Assembly: GCA_949295065.1 (NCBI GenBank) | Contig: CASFJQ010000009.1 | Coordinates: 1-64,000 of the forward strand | Source: an uncultured Parabacteroides sp. | Lineage (GTDB): Bacteria; Bacteroidota; Bacteroidia; Bacteroidales; Tannerellaceae | Reading direction: 5' to 3' | DNA length: 64,000 bases | Part shown: one piece after another, positions 36,569-44,472 of the stretch | Layout: the number at the start of each line of letters is the position of its first letter | Position numbering within the stretch: position 1 is the stretch's first letter | Notes under the pieces: generated by a model | Seen by the model: the letters and a program-made list of their open reading frames with translations, nothing else | What the model was told of the DNA's origin: nothing | Databases searched by the model: none | Position numbers and translations under genes: made by a program

Positions 36569-36590
36569 GGAATTAAATTTATAGATTTTT

Positions 36591-38168
36591 TTATTTGTTT
36601 TTCTTCACAGGTGGATAATCAAGTGTGTAATGCAAACCTCGGCTTTCCTTTCTTTCCATTGCCTGGCGTGTGATAAGATAGCCTACATTTATCATATTAC
36701 GCAATTCACAAATCTCACGTGAAGCTTTGCAGCGTTTGAACAGTCTTTCTGTTTCTTCATAAAGAATATCCAAACGGTTCCAGGCTCTTGTCAGACGAAG
36801 ATTGCTTCGTACAATACCAACGTAGCATTCCATTATCTGATTTACTTCTTTCATACTTTGTGTAATAAGAACTCGTTCCTCGTTTGTGATTGTTCCTTCG
36901 TCATTCCATTCTGGAATATCTGTGTTATATTCGTAACGGCTGAATGTTTCCAAAGCATGTTTCGCTGCTGCATCAGCATAAACGATAGCTTCTATCAATG
37001 AATTTGAAGCCAATCGGTTTCCGCCATGCAATCCCGTACAAGAACATTCACCCAAAGCATAAAGGCGGCGGATGCTTGACTGTCCGTTCAAATCAACTTT
37101 AATACCACCACACAAATAATGAGCTGCAGGAGCAACCGGGATATAATCTTTAGTAATATCAATTCCCAAACCAAGACAATGCTTGTAAATATTAGGGAAA
37201 TGTTTCTTTGTTTCTTCCGGATCCTTATGAGTTACATCAAGATAAACATGGTCTTCACCACGTGTTTTCATCTCATTATCAATTGCACGAGCCACTATAT
37301 CACGTGGAGCAAGAGAAAGACGAGGGTCATATTTCTGCATAAACTCCTCTCCTGCCAGATTTCTAAGCACTGCTCCATAACCACGCATTGCCTCAGTTAT
37401 AAGGAAACAAGGACGATCACCCGGATTATAAAGGGCAGTTGGGTGGAACTGAATGAATTCCATATCTTTCACTGCACCTTTGGCACGATAAACCATAGCA
37501 ATTCCGTCACCGGTAGCAACCAAAGGATTTGTAGTGTTACGATAAACAGCCTCGCATCCGCCTGTTGCCATAACAGTTACCTTTGACAGGAATGTATCAA
37601 CTATTCCAGTTTCTTCATTTAATATGTAAGCACCAAAGCATTTGATTCCCGGAGTATGGCGGGTTACGATTATACCCATATGATGCTGAGTAATTATTTC
37701 AACAGCATAATGATTCTTGAAAACAGTAATATTAGGATTTGCCTCAACAGCCTTAATCAGACTTGTCTGTATTTCTGCCCCTGTATTGTCCTTATAATGA
37801 AGAATACGAAATTCTGAATGTCCGCCTTCTTTGTGAAGGTCAAATTCACCTTTTTCGTTTTTGTCGAAATTAACGCCCCATTCTATAAGCTGTTTGATTT
37901 GCGACGGGGCTTCACAAACCACCTTTTCAACAGCTTCTCTATCGCTCAGCCAATCACCGGCGATCATTGTATCTTCGATATGTTTTTCGAAATTATCGAC
38001 AGCGAGATTCGTTACTGAAGCAATACCACCTTGGGCAAAGTAAGTATTAGCTTCTTCCATACCGGCTTTACAGATAAGAGCAACTTTTCCTTTATGTGCC
38101 ACTTTAAGAGCAAAGCTCATTCCGGCGAGTCCGGAGCCGATTACCAAGAAGTCAAATCTTTGTACCAT
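36591..38168 (-). CDS. nadB: L-aspartate oxidase
   Basis: A 525-residue FAD enzyme that oxidises L-aspartate to iminoaspartate, the first step of de novo NAD synthesis. The Rossmann motif GSGLAGMSFALKVA is at residues 12-25. The fumarate-reductase-like active-site segment has EFIQFHPTALY, and GGIKVDLNGQSSIRRLYALG and GNRLASNSLIEA follow. Length is normal. The partner nadA is at 43017-44000; nadC is not in the window. A -7 element lies at 38191-38198. Confidence 0.95.
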   Translation of the reverse strand: MVQRFDFLVIGSGLAGMSFALKVAHKGKVALICKAGMEEANTYFAQGGIASVTNLAVDNFEKHIEDTMIAGDWLSDREAVEKVVCEAPSQIKQLIEWGVNFDKNEKGEFDLHKEGGHSEFRILHYKDNTGAEIQTSLIKAVEANPNITVFKNHYAVEIITQHHMGIIVTRHTPGIKCFGAYILNEETGIVDTFLSKVTVMATGGCEAVYRNTTNPLVATGDGIAMVYRAKGAVKDMEFIQFHPTALYNPGDRPCFLITEAMRGYGAVLRNLAGEEFMQKYDPRLSLAPRDIVARAIDNEMKTRGEDHVYLDVTHKDPEETKKHFPNIYKHCLGLGIDITKDYIPVAPAAHYLCGGIKVDLNGQSSIRRLYALGECSCTGLHGGNRLASNSLIEAIVYADAAAKHALETFSRYEYNTDIPEWNDEGTITNEERVLITQSMKEVNQIMECYVGIVRSNLRLTRAWNRLDILYEETERLFKRCKASREICELRNMINVGYLITRQAMERKESRGLHYTLDYPPVKKNK

Positions 38169-38190
38169 CTTACTTAAATTTAGAGTTAGA

Positions 38191-38198
38191 CAAAGTTA
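38191..38198 (-). promoter_or_regulatory. -7 promoter element of nadB
   Basis: Minus strand TAACTTTG, 22 bp upstream of the ATG. No NrtR- or NadR-type operator is recognised. Confidence 0.45.
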
Positions 38199-38246
38199 TT
38201 ATTTTTTTTAGTTGTTTGCTAAAAGTCAATATTGTTTTATTAAATC

Positions 38247-38457
38247 AGTTGACAAGAAAACAAGTTAACAAGTTGACAAGGGCTTTTTATATAATCTACT
38301 ATGAATTGATAACTATTTAACCTTGTCAACTTGTTTCTGAAACCTTGTCAACTTAAAAACAAAAAGGAATTAAAAGAAACCAGACCACATTCAGCAATCC
38401 ATATTTCCTTTAACTCCTTTCCTGTCAACTCGTCTTCTAAAGCCTTGTCAACTTATA
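38247..38457. repeat. Family A palindrome, copy A6, with a second right-arm block
   Basis: Block 1 (38247-38356) has AACAAGTTGACAAGGG and CCTTGTCAACTTGTT arms. Block 2 (38410-38457) repeats right-arm words (CTGTCAACTCGTC, CCTTGTCAACTTAT) after TTTAACTCCTTT, a family B word. It fills the ychF-nadB gap. Confidence 0.85.
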
Positions 38458-38460
38458 TAT

Positions 38461-39564
38461 TTACACATTGAAACGGAAATGCATAATATCACCATCCTGA
38501 ACTACATAGTCCTTACCTTCAACGCTCATCTTTCCGGCTTCTTTAACAGCTGCTTCAGAACCGTAATTTATATAGTCTTCATATTTAATAACCTCAGCAC
38601 GGATAAATCCTTTCTCAAAATCTGTGTGAATAACACCGGCACACTGAGGAGCTTTCCAACCTTTATGATAAGTCCATGCACGTACTTCCTGAACACCCGC
38701 AGTAAGGAATGTTTCAAGGTTAAGAAGCTTATAAGCAGCCTTAATCAAACGGCTAACACCTGATTCTTCCAAACCTATTTCCTGAAGGAACATCTGACGT
38801 TCCTCATAAGTTTCGAATTCTGCAATCTCGCTCTCAATCTTGGCTGCAACTACCAAAATTTCTGCATTTTCATCTTTTACAGCTTCGCGAACTGCATCTA
38901 CGTATTTATTACCGTTAACAGCACTATTTTCATCTACATTACACAAGTACAGGACTGGTTTGCTTGTCAAAAGGAACAATTCATGTGCTATTTTCTGTTC
39001 TTCCTTAGTTTCAAAAGTAACTGTTCGTGCACTCTTTCCCTGTTCCAAAGCTTCCTTATATTTGCAAAGAACATCATAAGCCTGTTTAGCCTGTTTGTCT
39101 CCGCCTGTCTGAGCCTGCTTTTGAACTTTTGCAATACGGCTGTCAACAGTTTCAAGGTCTTTAATCTGAAGCTCTGCATCAATTATTTCTTTGTCACGAA
39201 CCGGATCAACAGAACCGTCAACGTGAACAATATTGTCGTCATCGAAACAGCGCAACACATGGATGATAGCATCTGTTTCACGTATGTTTGCCAAGAACTT
39301 GTTTCCCAAACCTTCACCTTTGCTGGCACCTTTCACCAAACCTGCAATATCAACAATTTCCACTGTTGTAGGAACTATACGCTGAGGATTTATTAATTCT
39401 GCCAATTTATTCAAACGTTCATCAGGAACAGTGATAACACCTACGTTAGGTTCGATTGTACAAAAAGGAAAGTTTGCCGACTGAGCTTTAGCATTTGACA
39501 AACAGTTGAAAAGAGTAGATTTACCAACATTAGGCAAACCTACTATACCACATTGTAGCGCCAT
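38461..39564 (-). CDS. ychF: Ribosome-binding ATPase/GTPase YchF
   Basis: A 367-residue Obg-family P-loop protein (Ola1 type). G1 is GLPNVGKST (residues 8-16), G3 DIAGLVKGASKGEGLG and a variant G4 NVDE in LYLCNVDEN, consistent with ATP preference. A coiled-coil insertion is at ~125-165. The TGS domain closes the protein (DYINYGSEAAVKEAGKM, then DYVVQDGDIMHFRF). It has a long leader (about 160 nt from the -7 element) that contains family A palindrome A7. Confidence 0.95.
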   Translation of the reverse strand: MALQCGIVGLPNVGKSTLFNCLSNAKAQSANFPFCTIEPNVGVITVPDERLNKLAELINPQRIVPTTVEIVDIAGLVKGASKGEGLGNKFLANIRETDAIIHVLRCFDDDNIVHVDGSVDPVRDKEIIDAELQIKDLETVDSRIAKVQKQAQTGGDKQAKQAYDVLCKYKEALEQGKSARTVTFETKEEQKIAHELFLLTSKPVLYLCNVDENSAVNGNKYVDAVREAVKDENAEILVVAAKIESEIAEFETYEERQMFLQEIGLEESGVSRLIKAAYKLLNLETFLTAGVQEVRAWTYHKGWKAPQCAGVIHTDFEKGFIRAEVIKYEDYINYGSEAAVKEAGKMSVEGKDYVVQDGDIMHFRFNV

Positions 39565-39603
39565 AATTTATTTTGTTATTTATTTAAAACAAGATTAAAG
39601 TAA

Positions 39604-39710
39604 ACAAGGCTTCAGCGACAAGTTGACAAGAACATTAATGAAAGTTGAAAGTTTAATATTAAAGTCCTTGTTCGCTTTTCAACTTGTTTTCTTGTAAACT
39701 TTGTAAACAT
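39604..39710. repeat. Family A palindrome, copy A7 (in the ychF leader)
   Basis: GCGACAAGTTGACAAG and the diverged right arm CTTGTTCGCTTTTCAACTTG surround the centre. It lies between the ychF -7 element and start codon, so it would be transcribed as a leader hairpin. Confidence 0.8.
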
Positions 39711-39727
39711 TAAAGCTTTGAATTCTG

Positions 39728-39735
39728 CAAAGATA
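39728..39735 (-). promoter_or_regulatory. -7 promoter element of ychF
   Basis: Minus strand TATCTTTG, about 163 bp upstream of the ATG. Confidence 0.5.
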
Positions 39736-39843
39736 CTAATTTTTATGAACTTGAGGAATAAGAGATTTTGTCTTTAAACAATAGATAAAGGATAAAAAAT
39801 CTATTTGTAAGCAAATATAACAAGTAAATAGACAAATCAATGC

Positions 39844-39874
39844 TTTGTGCTTTCAAAATGTCATTGTATATTTG
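39844..39874 (+). promoter_or_regulatory. Full -33/-7 Bacteroides promoter of the asparaginase gene
   Basis: TTTG (39844-39847), 19-bp spacer, TATATTTG (39867-39874). This is the best match in the window to the TTTG-N19-TAnnTTTG consensus. Confidence 0.75.
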
Positions 39875-39910
39875 TGACATTAATAACATAGAGCAGAACA
39901 CAAAAGAAAA

Positions 39911-40954
39911 ATGATGGAAGAAAAAAACAAATCGATATTATTAATCTATACCGGAGGAACGATTGGTATGATAAAGAATCAGAAAACCGGTGTTCTGGAA
40001 GCTTTCAATTTCGAGCATCTCAAAGAACATGTGCCCGATTTGGAAGACTTGGATTGTAATATTTCTTCCATCCAATTCAAGAATCCTATGGATTCATCTG
40101 AAATTGGTCCTGATTCGTGGGCTAAACTGGCTAAAATCATAACCGACAATTATAACGAATATGATGGCTTTGTTGTTCTTCACGGAACTGATACAATGTC
40201 ATATACAGCTTCAGCTCTAAGCTTTATGCTCGAAAACCTGAGCAAACCTGTTATTCTTACTGGTTCGCAGCTTCCAATAGGTGTTTTGAGAACAGACGGA
40301 AAGGAAAATCTTGTTACTGCAATTGAAATAGCTTCTGCTACCGAAAATGGCATGCCAATAGTTCAGGAAGTTTGTATTTTCTTCGAGAATTATCTGATGC
40401 GAGGAAACAGGACTACTAAAATAAATGCGGAAAATTTTAATGCTTTCCGTTCTTACAATTATCCGCCTCTTGCCCAGGCAGGAATAACTATACATTATAA
40501 CACGCACCTGATGTATCGCCCGATACTCAGAAAGCCTTTGAAGACACACTATCAGTTCGACAACAACGTAATGTTGCTGAAAATATTCCCGGGAATGTCT
40601 CCTCAAATGTTTGGAAACATGCTTAATACTCCTGGAATCAAAGGCGTAGTGCTGGAAACTTTCGGCAGTGGAAACGCTCCAAGCAAGGAATGGTTTCTGA
40701 AACTGCTTAAAGATGCTTCTGAACGCGGCATCGTTATTGTCAATATCACTCAATGCCACACAGGAAGAGTTGAAATGCACCGTTACGAAACTGGATATAA
40801 AATGTTGCAGACCGGTGTTATAAGCGGATACGACAGCACAACGGAATGTGCCGTAACAAAGATGATGTTTCTCTTCGGACTTGGTTTGTCTTCTTCTGAA
40901 GTGAAAGAATATATGAGTTGTTCGCTTGCTGGAGAAATAACGGTTGATGCTTAA
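39911..40954 (+). CDS. ansA: Type I (cytoplasmic) L-asparaginase
   Basis: A 347-residue enzyme that hydrolyses asparagine to aspartate and ammonia. The first active-site threonine is in IYTGGTIGMI (residues ~13-22) and the second in LHGTDTMSYTASAL (~93). The absence of a signal peptide marks the cytoplasmic type I form. The MMEEK start allows 39911 or 39914. It has its own strong promoter. It is convergent with a small hypothetical gene only 2 bp away. Confidence 0.93.
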   Translation: MMEEKNKSILLIYTGGTIGMIKNQKTGVLEAFNFEHLKEHVPDLEDLDCNISSIQFKNPMDSSEIGPDSWAKLAKIITDNYNEYDGFVVLHGTDTMSYTASALSFMLENLSKPVILTGSQLPIGVLRTDGKENLVTAIEIASATENGMPIVQEVCIFFENYLMRGNRTTKINAENFNAFRSYNYPPLAQAGITIHYNTHLMYRPILRKPLKTHYQFDNNVMLLKIFPGMSPQMFGNMLNTPGIKGVVLETFGSGNAPSKEWFLKLLKDASERGIVIVNITQCHTGRVEMHRYETGYKMLQTGVISGYDSTTECAVTKMMFLFGLGLSSSEVKEYMSCSLAGEITVDA

Positions 40955-40956
40955 TT

Positions 40957-41271
40957 TTATTCTTCTGGTGCTAATATAAGGTATTCTTCATCTATATAAG
41001 TAAAGTGCAATACTTCTTTTATATTATTATCATCTGATTGCAAACTAACTTTATATACACCATCATTGGAATACTGTTTTTCAATATTACCAGAATAAAT
41101 CTTTTCGTCCTCTATTACTGAAAAGAATAACAATTTATAAGAGATGAATGTTGGATTATTATTCAGAATAATATCCTTAACAAGGAATCTTCTTTTTTTA
41201 TCAAAAAACAAACATACAATATCTCCTTTTTTAAATTTGGGTATGATCTTTTCATTCTTCGATTTTTCCAT
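40957..41271 (-). CDS. Hypothetical 104-residue protein
   Basis: A soluble, lysine- and isoleucine-rich protein with no signal peptide or known motif. The N-terminal KFKKGDIVCLFFDKKRRFLV looks like a small SH3-like beta-barrel start. Codons are more AT-rich than its neighbours. It is squeezed between the asparaginase and tRNA-Gln genes, ending 2 bp from the asparaginase stop, and probably is a recent or orphan gene. Confidence 0.5.
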   Translation of the reverse strand: MEKSKNEKIIPKFKKGDIVCLFFDKKRRFLVKDIILNNNPTFISYKLLFFSVIEDEKIYSGNIEKQYSNDGVYKVSLQSDDNNIKEVLHFTYIDEEYLILAPEE

Positions 41272-41292
41272 ACTAAACCAATATACAGTTAT

Positions 41293-41330
41293 ACAAAAAA
41301 CTCCTTGCTAATATGAATTAACAAGGAGTT
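41293..41330 (-). terminator. Rho-independent terminator of tRNA-Gln
   Basis: AACTCCTTG / CAAGGAGTT stem (41299-41307 and 41322-41330). On the minus strand it is followed by TTTTTTG. It lies directly 3' of the tRNA. Confidence 0.85.
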
Positions 41331-41338
41331 ATTGTGAG

Positions 41339-41409
41339 TTGTCTCACGAGGATTCGAACCTCGACAGACAGAACCAAAAACTGTAGTGCTACCATTACAC
41401 CATGAGACA
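41339..41409 (-). tRNA. tRNA-Gln (anticodon TTG)
   Basis: A 71-nt cloverleaf read on the minus strand: acceptor TGTCTCA/TGAGACA, D arm with GGTAGCAC, anticodon loop TTTTGGT giving TTG, T arm CGAGG-TTCGAAT-CCTCG, discriminator A. CCA is not encoded. The 31-39 pair at the base of the anticodon loop is T-T, a mismatch. It has its own -7 element and terminator. Confidence 0.93.
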
Positions 41410-41433
41410 ATCCGATGCTTATCAAAAGCGATG

Positions 41434-41441
41434 CAAAGATA
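41434..41441 (-). promoter_or_regulatory. -7 promoter element of tRNA-Gln
   Basis: Minus strand TATCTTTG, 24 bp upstream of the tRNA 5' end, with CTTG 20 bp further upstream as a possible -33. Confidence 0.5.
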
Positions 41442-41478
41442 ATACAAATATATTATCCTTGCAAGGCTTTAAGCAAAA

Positions 41479-42771
41479 TTATTTCACTATCAACAAATAA
41501 TAGTTTTTCTTTCCTCTCTGAACAAGCAAATATTTACCGTCCAACAAAGCATCTGTTGTGATAACCATATCAACATCAGTAACCTTTTCCTTGTTTACGC
41601 TAATACCACCGCTTTGGATCAATTTTCTCATTTCACCTTTTGAAGGGAACACATTTGCCTTTTCAGTACACAAGTCTATCAATTTGATACCGTTTTCAAC
41701 ATCTGCGCGTGAAACTTCAAACTGAGGAACACCGTTGAATACGTCCAACAAAGTTTCTTCGTCTAGTTTCTTCAATGAATCAGAAGTTGCGTTACCGAAA
41801 AGAATATTTGAAGCCTCAACAGCAGCATTATAATCTTCTTCAGAATGAACCATGATAGTAACTTCCTTAGCAAGACGTTTCTGCAAAGGACGCAAATGAG
41901 GAGCAGCTTCCTGTTCAGCAATCAAAGCTTCAACTTCTTCTTTTGACAAGAATGTGAAAATCTTGATATATTTAGCAGCATCAGCATCACTCACGTTTAG
42001 CCAGAACTGATAGAATTTATAAGGAGAAGTATATCTGCGGTCCAACCAGATATTTCCAGATTCAGTTTTACCGAATTTTCCACCGTCAGCCTTAGTAATC
42101 AACGGACAAGTAAGAGCGAACACTTCCCCACCGTTTGTGCGGCGGATAAGCTCAGCACCTGTTGTGATATTTCCCCACTGGTCCGAACCACCCATCTGAA
42201 GCTTACAATTCTTTGTTTCATAAAGGTGAAGGAAGTCGTAACCCTGAAGAAGCTGATAAGTAAATTCAGTAAAAGACAGACCATCGCGAGCTTCACCGTT
42301 AAGACGTTTCTTAACAGAGTCTTTTGCCATCATATAGTTTACAGTGATATGTTTACCAACTGTACGGGCAAAATCCAAGAAAGTGAAGTCTTTCATCCAG
42401 TCGTAGTTATTCACAAGCTCAGCTTTGTTAGGAGCGTCAGATTCGAAATCCAAAAATTTGCTGAGCTGCTTTTTGATGCATTCCTGATTGTGACGCAATG
42501 TTTCTTCGTTAAGCAGATTACGTTCTGCTGATTTTCCGGAAGGGTCGCCAATCATACCTGTCGCACCACCAACCAAGGCAAGAGGTTTATGTCCACAACG
42601 CTGGAAGTGTCTAAGAATCATCACACTCACAAGGTGGCCGATATGCAAAGAATCGGCTGTCGGGTCAATACCTACATAAGCAGTAACCATTTCCTTCTGC
42701 AATAATTCTTCTGTTCCTGGCATCATGGTATGTATCATCCCACGCCATGTTAGTTCTTCTACAAAATTCAT
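41479..42771 (-). CDS. tyrS: Tyrosyl-tRNA synthetase
   Basis: A 430-residue class I aminoacyl-tRNA synthetase. The HIGH motif is in [11 protein letters not shown] (about residue 40) and the KMSKS equivalent is KFGKT (about 233), as in bacterial TyrRS type 1. The tyrosine-binding region is [13 protein letters not shown] and [13 protein letters not shown]-terminal S4 RNA-binding domain (~365-430) has [19 protein letters not shown]. It is a single gene with a -7 element at 42871-42878. Confidence 0.97.
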   Translation of the reverse strand: MNFVEELTWRGMIHTMMPGTEELLQKEMVTAYVGIDPTADSLHIGHLVSVMILRHFQRCGHKPLALVGGATGMIGDPSGKSAERNLLNEETLRHNQECIKKQLSKFLDFESDAPNKAELVNNYDWMKDFTFLDFARTVGKHITVNYMMAKDSVKKRLNGEARDGLSFTEFTYQLLQGYDFLHLYETKNCKLQMGGSDQWGNITTGAELIRRTNGGEVFALTCPLITKADGGKFGKTESGNIWLDRRYTSPYKFYQFWLNVSDADAAKYIKIFTFLSKEEVEALIAEQEAAPHLRPLQKRLAKEVTIMVHSEEDYNAAVEASNILFGNATSDSLKKLDEETLLDVFNGVPQFEVSRADVENGIKLIDLCTEKANVFPSKGEMRKLIQSGGISVNKEKVTDVDMVITTDALLDGKYLLVQRGKKNYYLLIVK

Positions 42772-42870
42772 CGATTTAAAAATTAGTTATATTTTCCGTT
42801 TATTTGATTCTTAAAGTGTCACTGTCCACCTAATATGCTCATTTGGACTGGCATAAAACTGACAGTACGG

Positions 42871-42878
42871 CAAAGATA
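42871..42878 (-). promoter_or_regulatory. -7 promoter element of tyrS
   Basis: Minus strand TATCTTTG, 99 bp upstream of the tyrS start. I see no T-box. Confidence 0.5.
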
Positions 42879-42927
42879 CGACTTTTTGATATAGATATAT
42901 ATGTTTATTTGAAAATATAATTTATTC

Positions 42928-43009
42928 TGGGGACAAGATACAAGAAGACGAGTTGACAAGGTATATTTTTTACCCCCTTGTCAACTCGTCCCCTAGTTCC
43001 CTCGTCATC
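42928..43009. repeat. Family A palindrome, copy A8
   Basis: GGGGACAAG, GACGAGTTGACAAGG and CCTTGTCAACTCGTCCCC arms. It sits just past the nadA stop and upstream of tyrS. Confidence 0.88.
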
Positions 43010-43016
43010 TAAAAAA

Positions 43017-44000
43017 TCAAAGTCCAAGCTTTTCCGAAATATCAAGCATACGCTTTATCGGTCTGATTGCTTTTTTCTGAACTTCCTCATCCACGAATAT
43101 TTCAGGCATTTCGTATTTCAGGCAGTTATAAAGCTTTTCCATCGTGTTCAATCGCATGAAATTACATTCATTGCAAGCACAAGTTGAGTCTTCCGGAGGA
43201 GCAGGAATGAATTCTTTGTCCGGACATTGCTTGCGCATCTCGTGGATAACACCGCTTTCTGTAGCAACGATGAATTGTTTCTTATCCGACTTAACCGCAT
43301 GTTTCAACAATGCAGCTGTTGAACCAACGAAATCCGAGATTTCAACAATATAATGTTTACATTCAGGATGAGTGATAACTTCGGCTTCCGGATACTGCTT
43401 CTTAAGCTCAAGAATCTTTTCGAGCGAGAATTGTTCGTGAACATGGCAAGCACCGTTCCAAAGCAACATCTTACGTCCTGTAATACTGTTTATATAATTA
43501 CCAAGGTTTCTGTCCGGTCCGAAAATAATCTTTTCGTCAGCAGGTAAACTTTCAACAATCTGGCGGGCATTTGTCGAAGTCACCACAACATCAGTAACAG
43601 CCTTCACCGCAGCCGTTGTGTTTACATACGAAATAACAGTGTGACCCGGATTAGCCTTTATGAACTCTTCGAATTCAACAGCCGGGCAACTGTCTGCAAG
43701 CGAACATCCGGCGTTCAAGTCCGGCACCAGCACTTTCTTGTCCGGACAAATAATTTTTGCAGTCTCACCCATAAAATGAACACCACAAAGAACAATAATG
43801 TCAGCAGTTGTCTTTGCAGCCCACTGAGCAAGAGCAAGACTGTCGCCCACAAAGTCTGCTATGTCCTGAATATCTCCTGTCTGATAATAATGAGCCAGAA
43901 TAACCGCATTCTTTTCTTTTCTCAATCTGTTGATTTCTTCTTTCAGGTCGATTCCGCCAGGAACCGGAACGTCCATATAACCTATTGACTGTTTCTGCAT
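43017..44000 (-). CDS. nadA: Quinolinate synthase A
   Basis: A 327-residue [4Fe-4S] enzyme that condenses iminoaspartate (from NadB) with dihydroxyacetone phosphate to form quinolinate. The cluster cysteines are likely in LCGVHFMGE, NGACHVHEQF and STCACNECNFMRLN. The HYYQTGDIQDIADF and GDSLALAQWA substrate-binding segments are near the N-terminus. It is a single gene here, about 5 kb from nadB and co-directional with it. Confidence 0.95.
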   Translation of the reverse strand: MQKQSIGYMDVPVPGGIDLKEEINRLRKEKNAVILAHYYQTGDIQDIADFVGDSLALAQWAAKTTADIIVLCGVHFMGETAKIICPDKKVLVPDLNAGCSLADSCPAVEFEEFIKANPGHTVISYVNTTAAVKAVTDVVVTSTNARQIVESLPADEKIIFGPDRNLGNYINSITGRKMLLWNGACHVHEQFSLEKILELKKQYPEAEVITHPECKHYIVEISDFVGSTAALLKHAVKSDKKQFIVATESGVIHEMRKQCPDKEFIPAPPEDSTCACNECNFMRLNTMEKLYNCLKYEMPEIFVDEEVQKKAIRPIKRMLDISEKLGL

Positions 44001-44040
44001 AATATTATGTATATATTTATTTTATCCTACTTTAAAATAA

Positions 44041-44128
44041 TAAGTTAACAAGGATTATTAAAACACTGAAGTCTCAGAGTCACAGAGTTTTCTTGTCAAC
44101 TTGTTTCTGAAACCTTGTCAACTTTTAA
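44041..44128. repeat. Family A/C hybrid, copy A9
   Basis: GTTAACAAGG on the left and TTCTTGTCAACTTGTTTCTG on the right, with family C words (CTCAGAGTCACAGAG) in the centre. It lies upstream of nadA. Confidence 0.75.
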
Positions 44129-44275
44129 GTTGAGCAACTTGCTAAAGTTAAATCATTTAATTACAAATTTACATAAAACTCTCCTATTTTCGTGACCTTA
44201 AACGACAGGAGCAATACTTATTTACTTTAGACACTGTATTCCAGCCTTTTGCATTTCCAACAATTTTTCCTAGGC

Positions 44276-44358
44276 TGAAAAACTTTTTTCATCCAGATGA
44301 AAAATAATTTCCACTCGGTTGAAAATAAATTTTCTTCCGTATGAAAAAACTTTTTCAA
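44276..44358. repeat. Family D tandem hairpin array, copy D3
   Basis: Units TTTTTTCATCCAGATGAAAA, TTTCCACTCGGTTGAAAATA and TTTTCTTCCGTATGAAAAAA. The terminal module is at the left end. It lies upstream of the TPR regulator at 44473, in the 472-bp nadA-regulator gap that also holds A9. Confidence 0.8.
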
Positions 44359-44440
44359 TAGGATATATCATGTTGATAAACTTAATGAAGTTTCCATCAA
44401 TGCAGATTACTTTTTATTTCTATTCATTTATCTTCTTTCG

Positions 44441-44448
44441 TATATTTG
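44441..44448 (+). promoter_or_regulatory. -7 promoter element of the 44473 regulator
   Basis: TATATTTG, 24 bp before the ATG. Confidence 0.5.
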
Positions 44449-44472
44449 CCGTATTACTATTAATTTTATACC

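Noticed and set aside
37119..37586. Plus-strand 155-residue frame opposite nadB
   Set aside because: Antisense shadow of the conserved nadB gene with cysteine/histidine-rich low-quality sequence.
39274..39289. Second parS-like site (TGTTTCACGTATGTTT)
   Set aside because: Only the left ten bases match; the right half diverges and it lies within ychF coding sequence.
42779..42870. T-box or attenuator upstream of tyrS
   Set aside because: No T-box core or specifier stem could be seen; only a -7 element and AT-rich leader.
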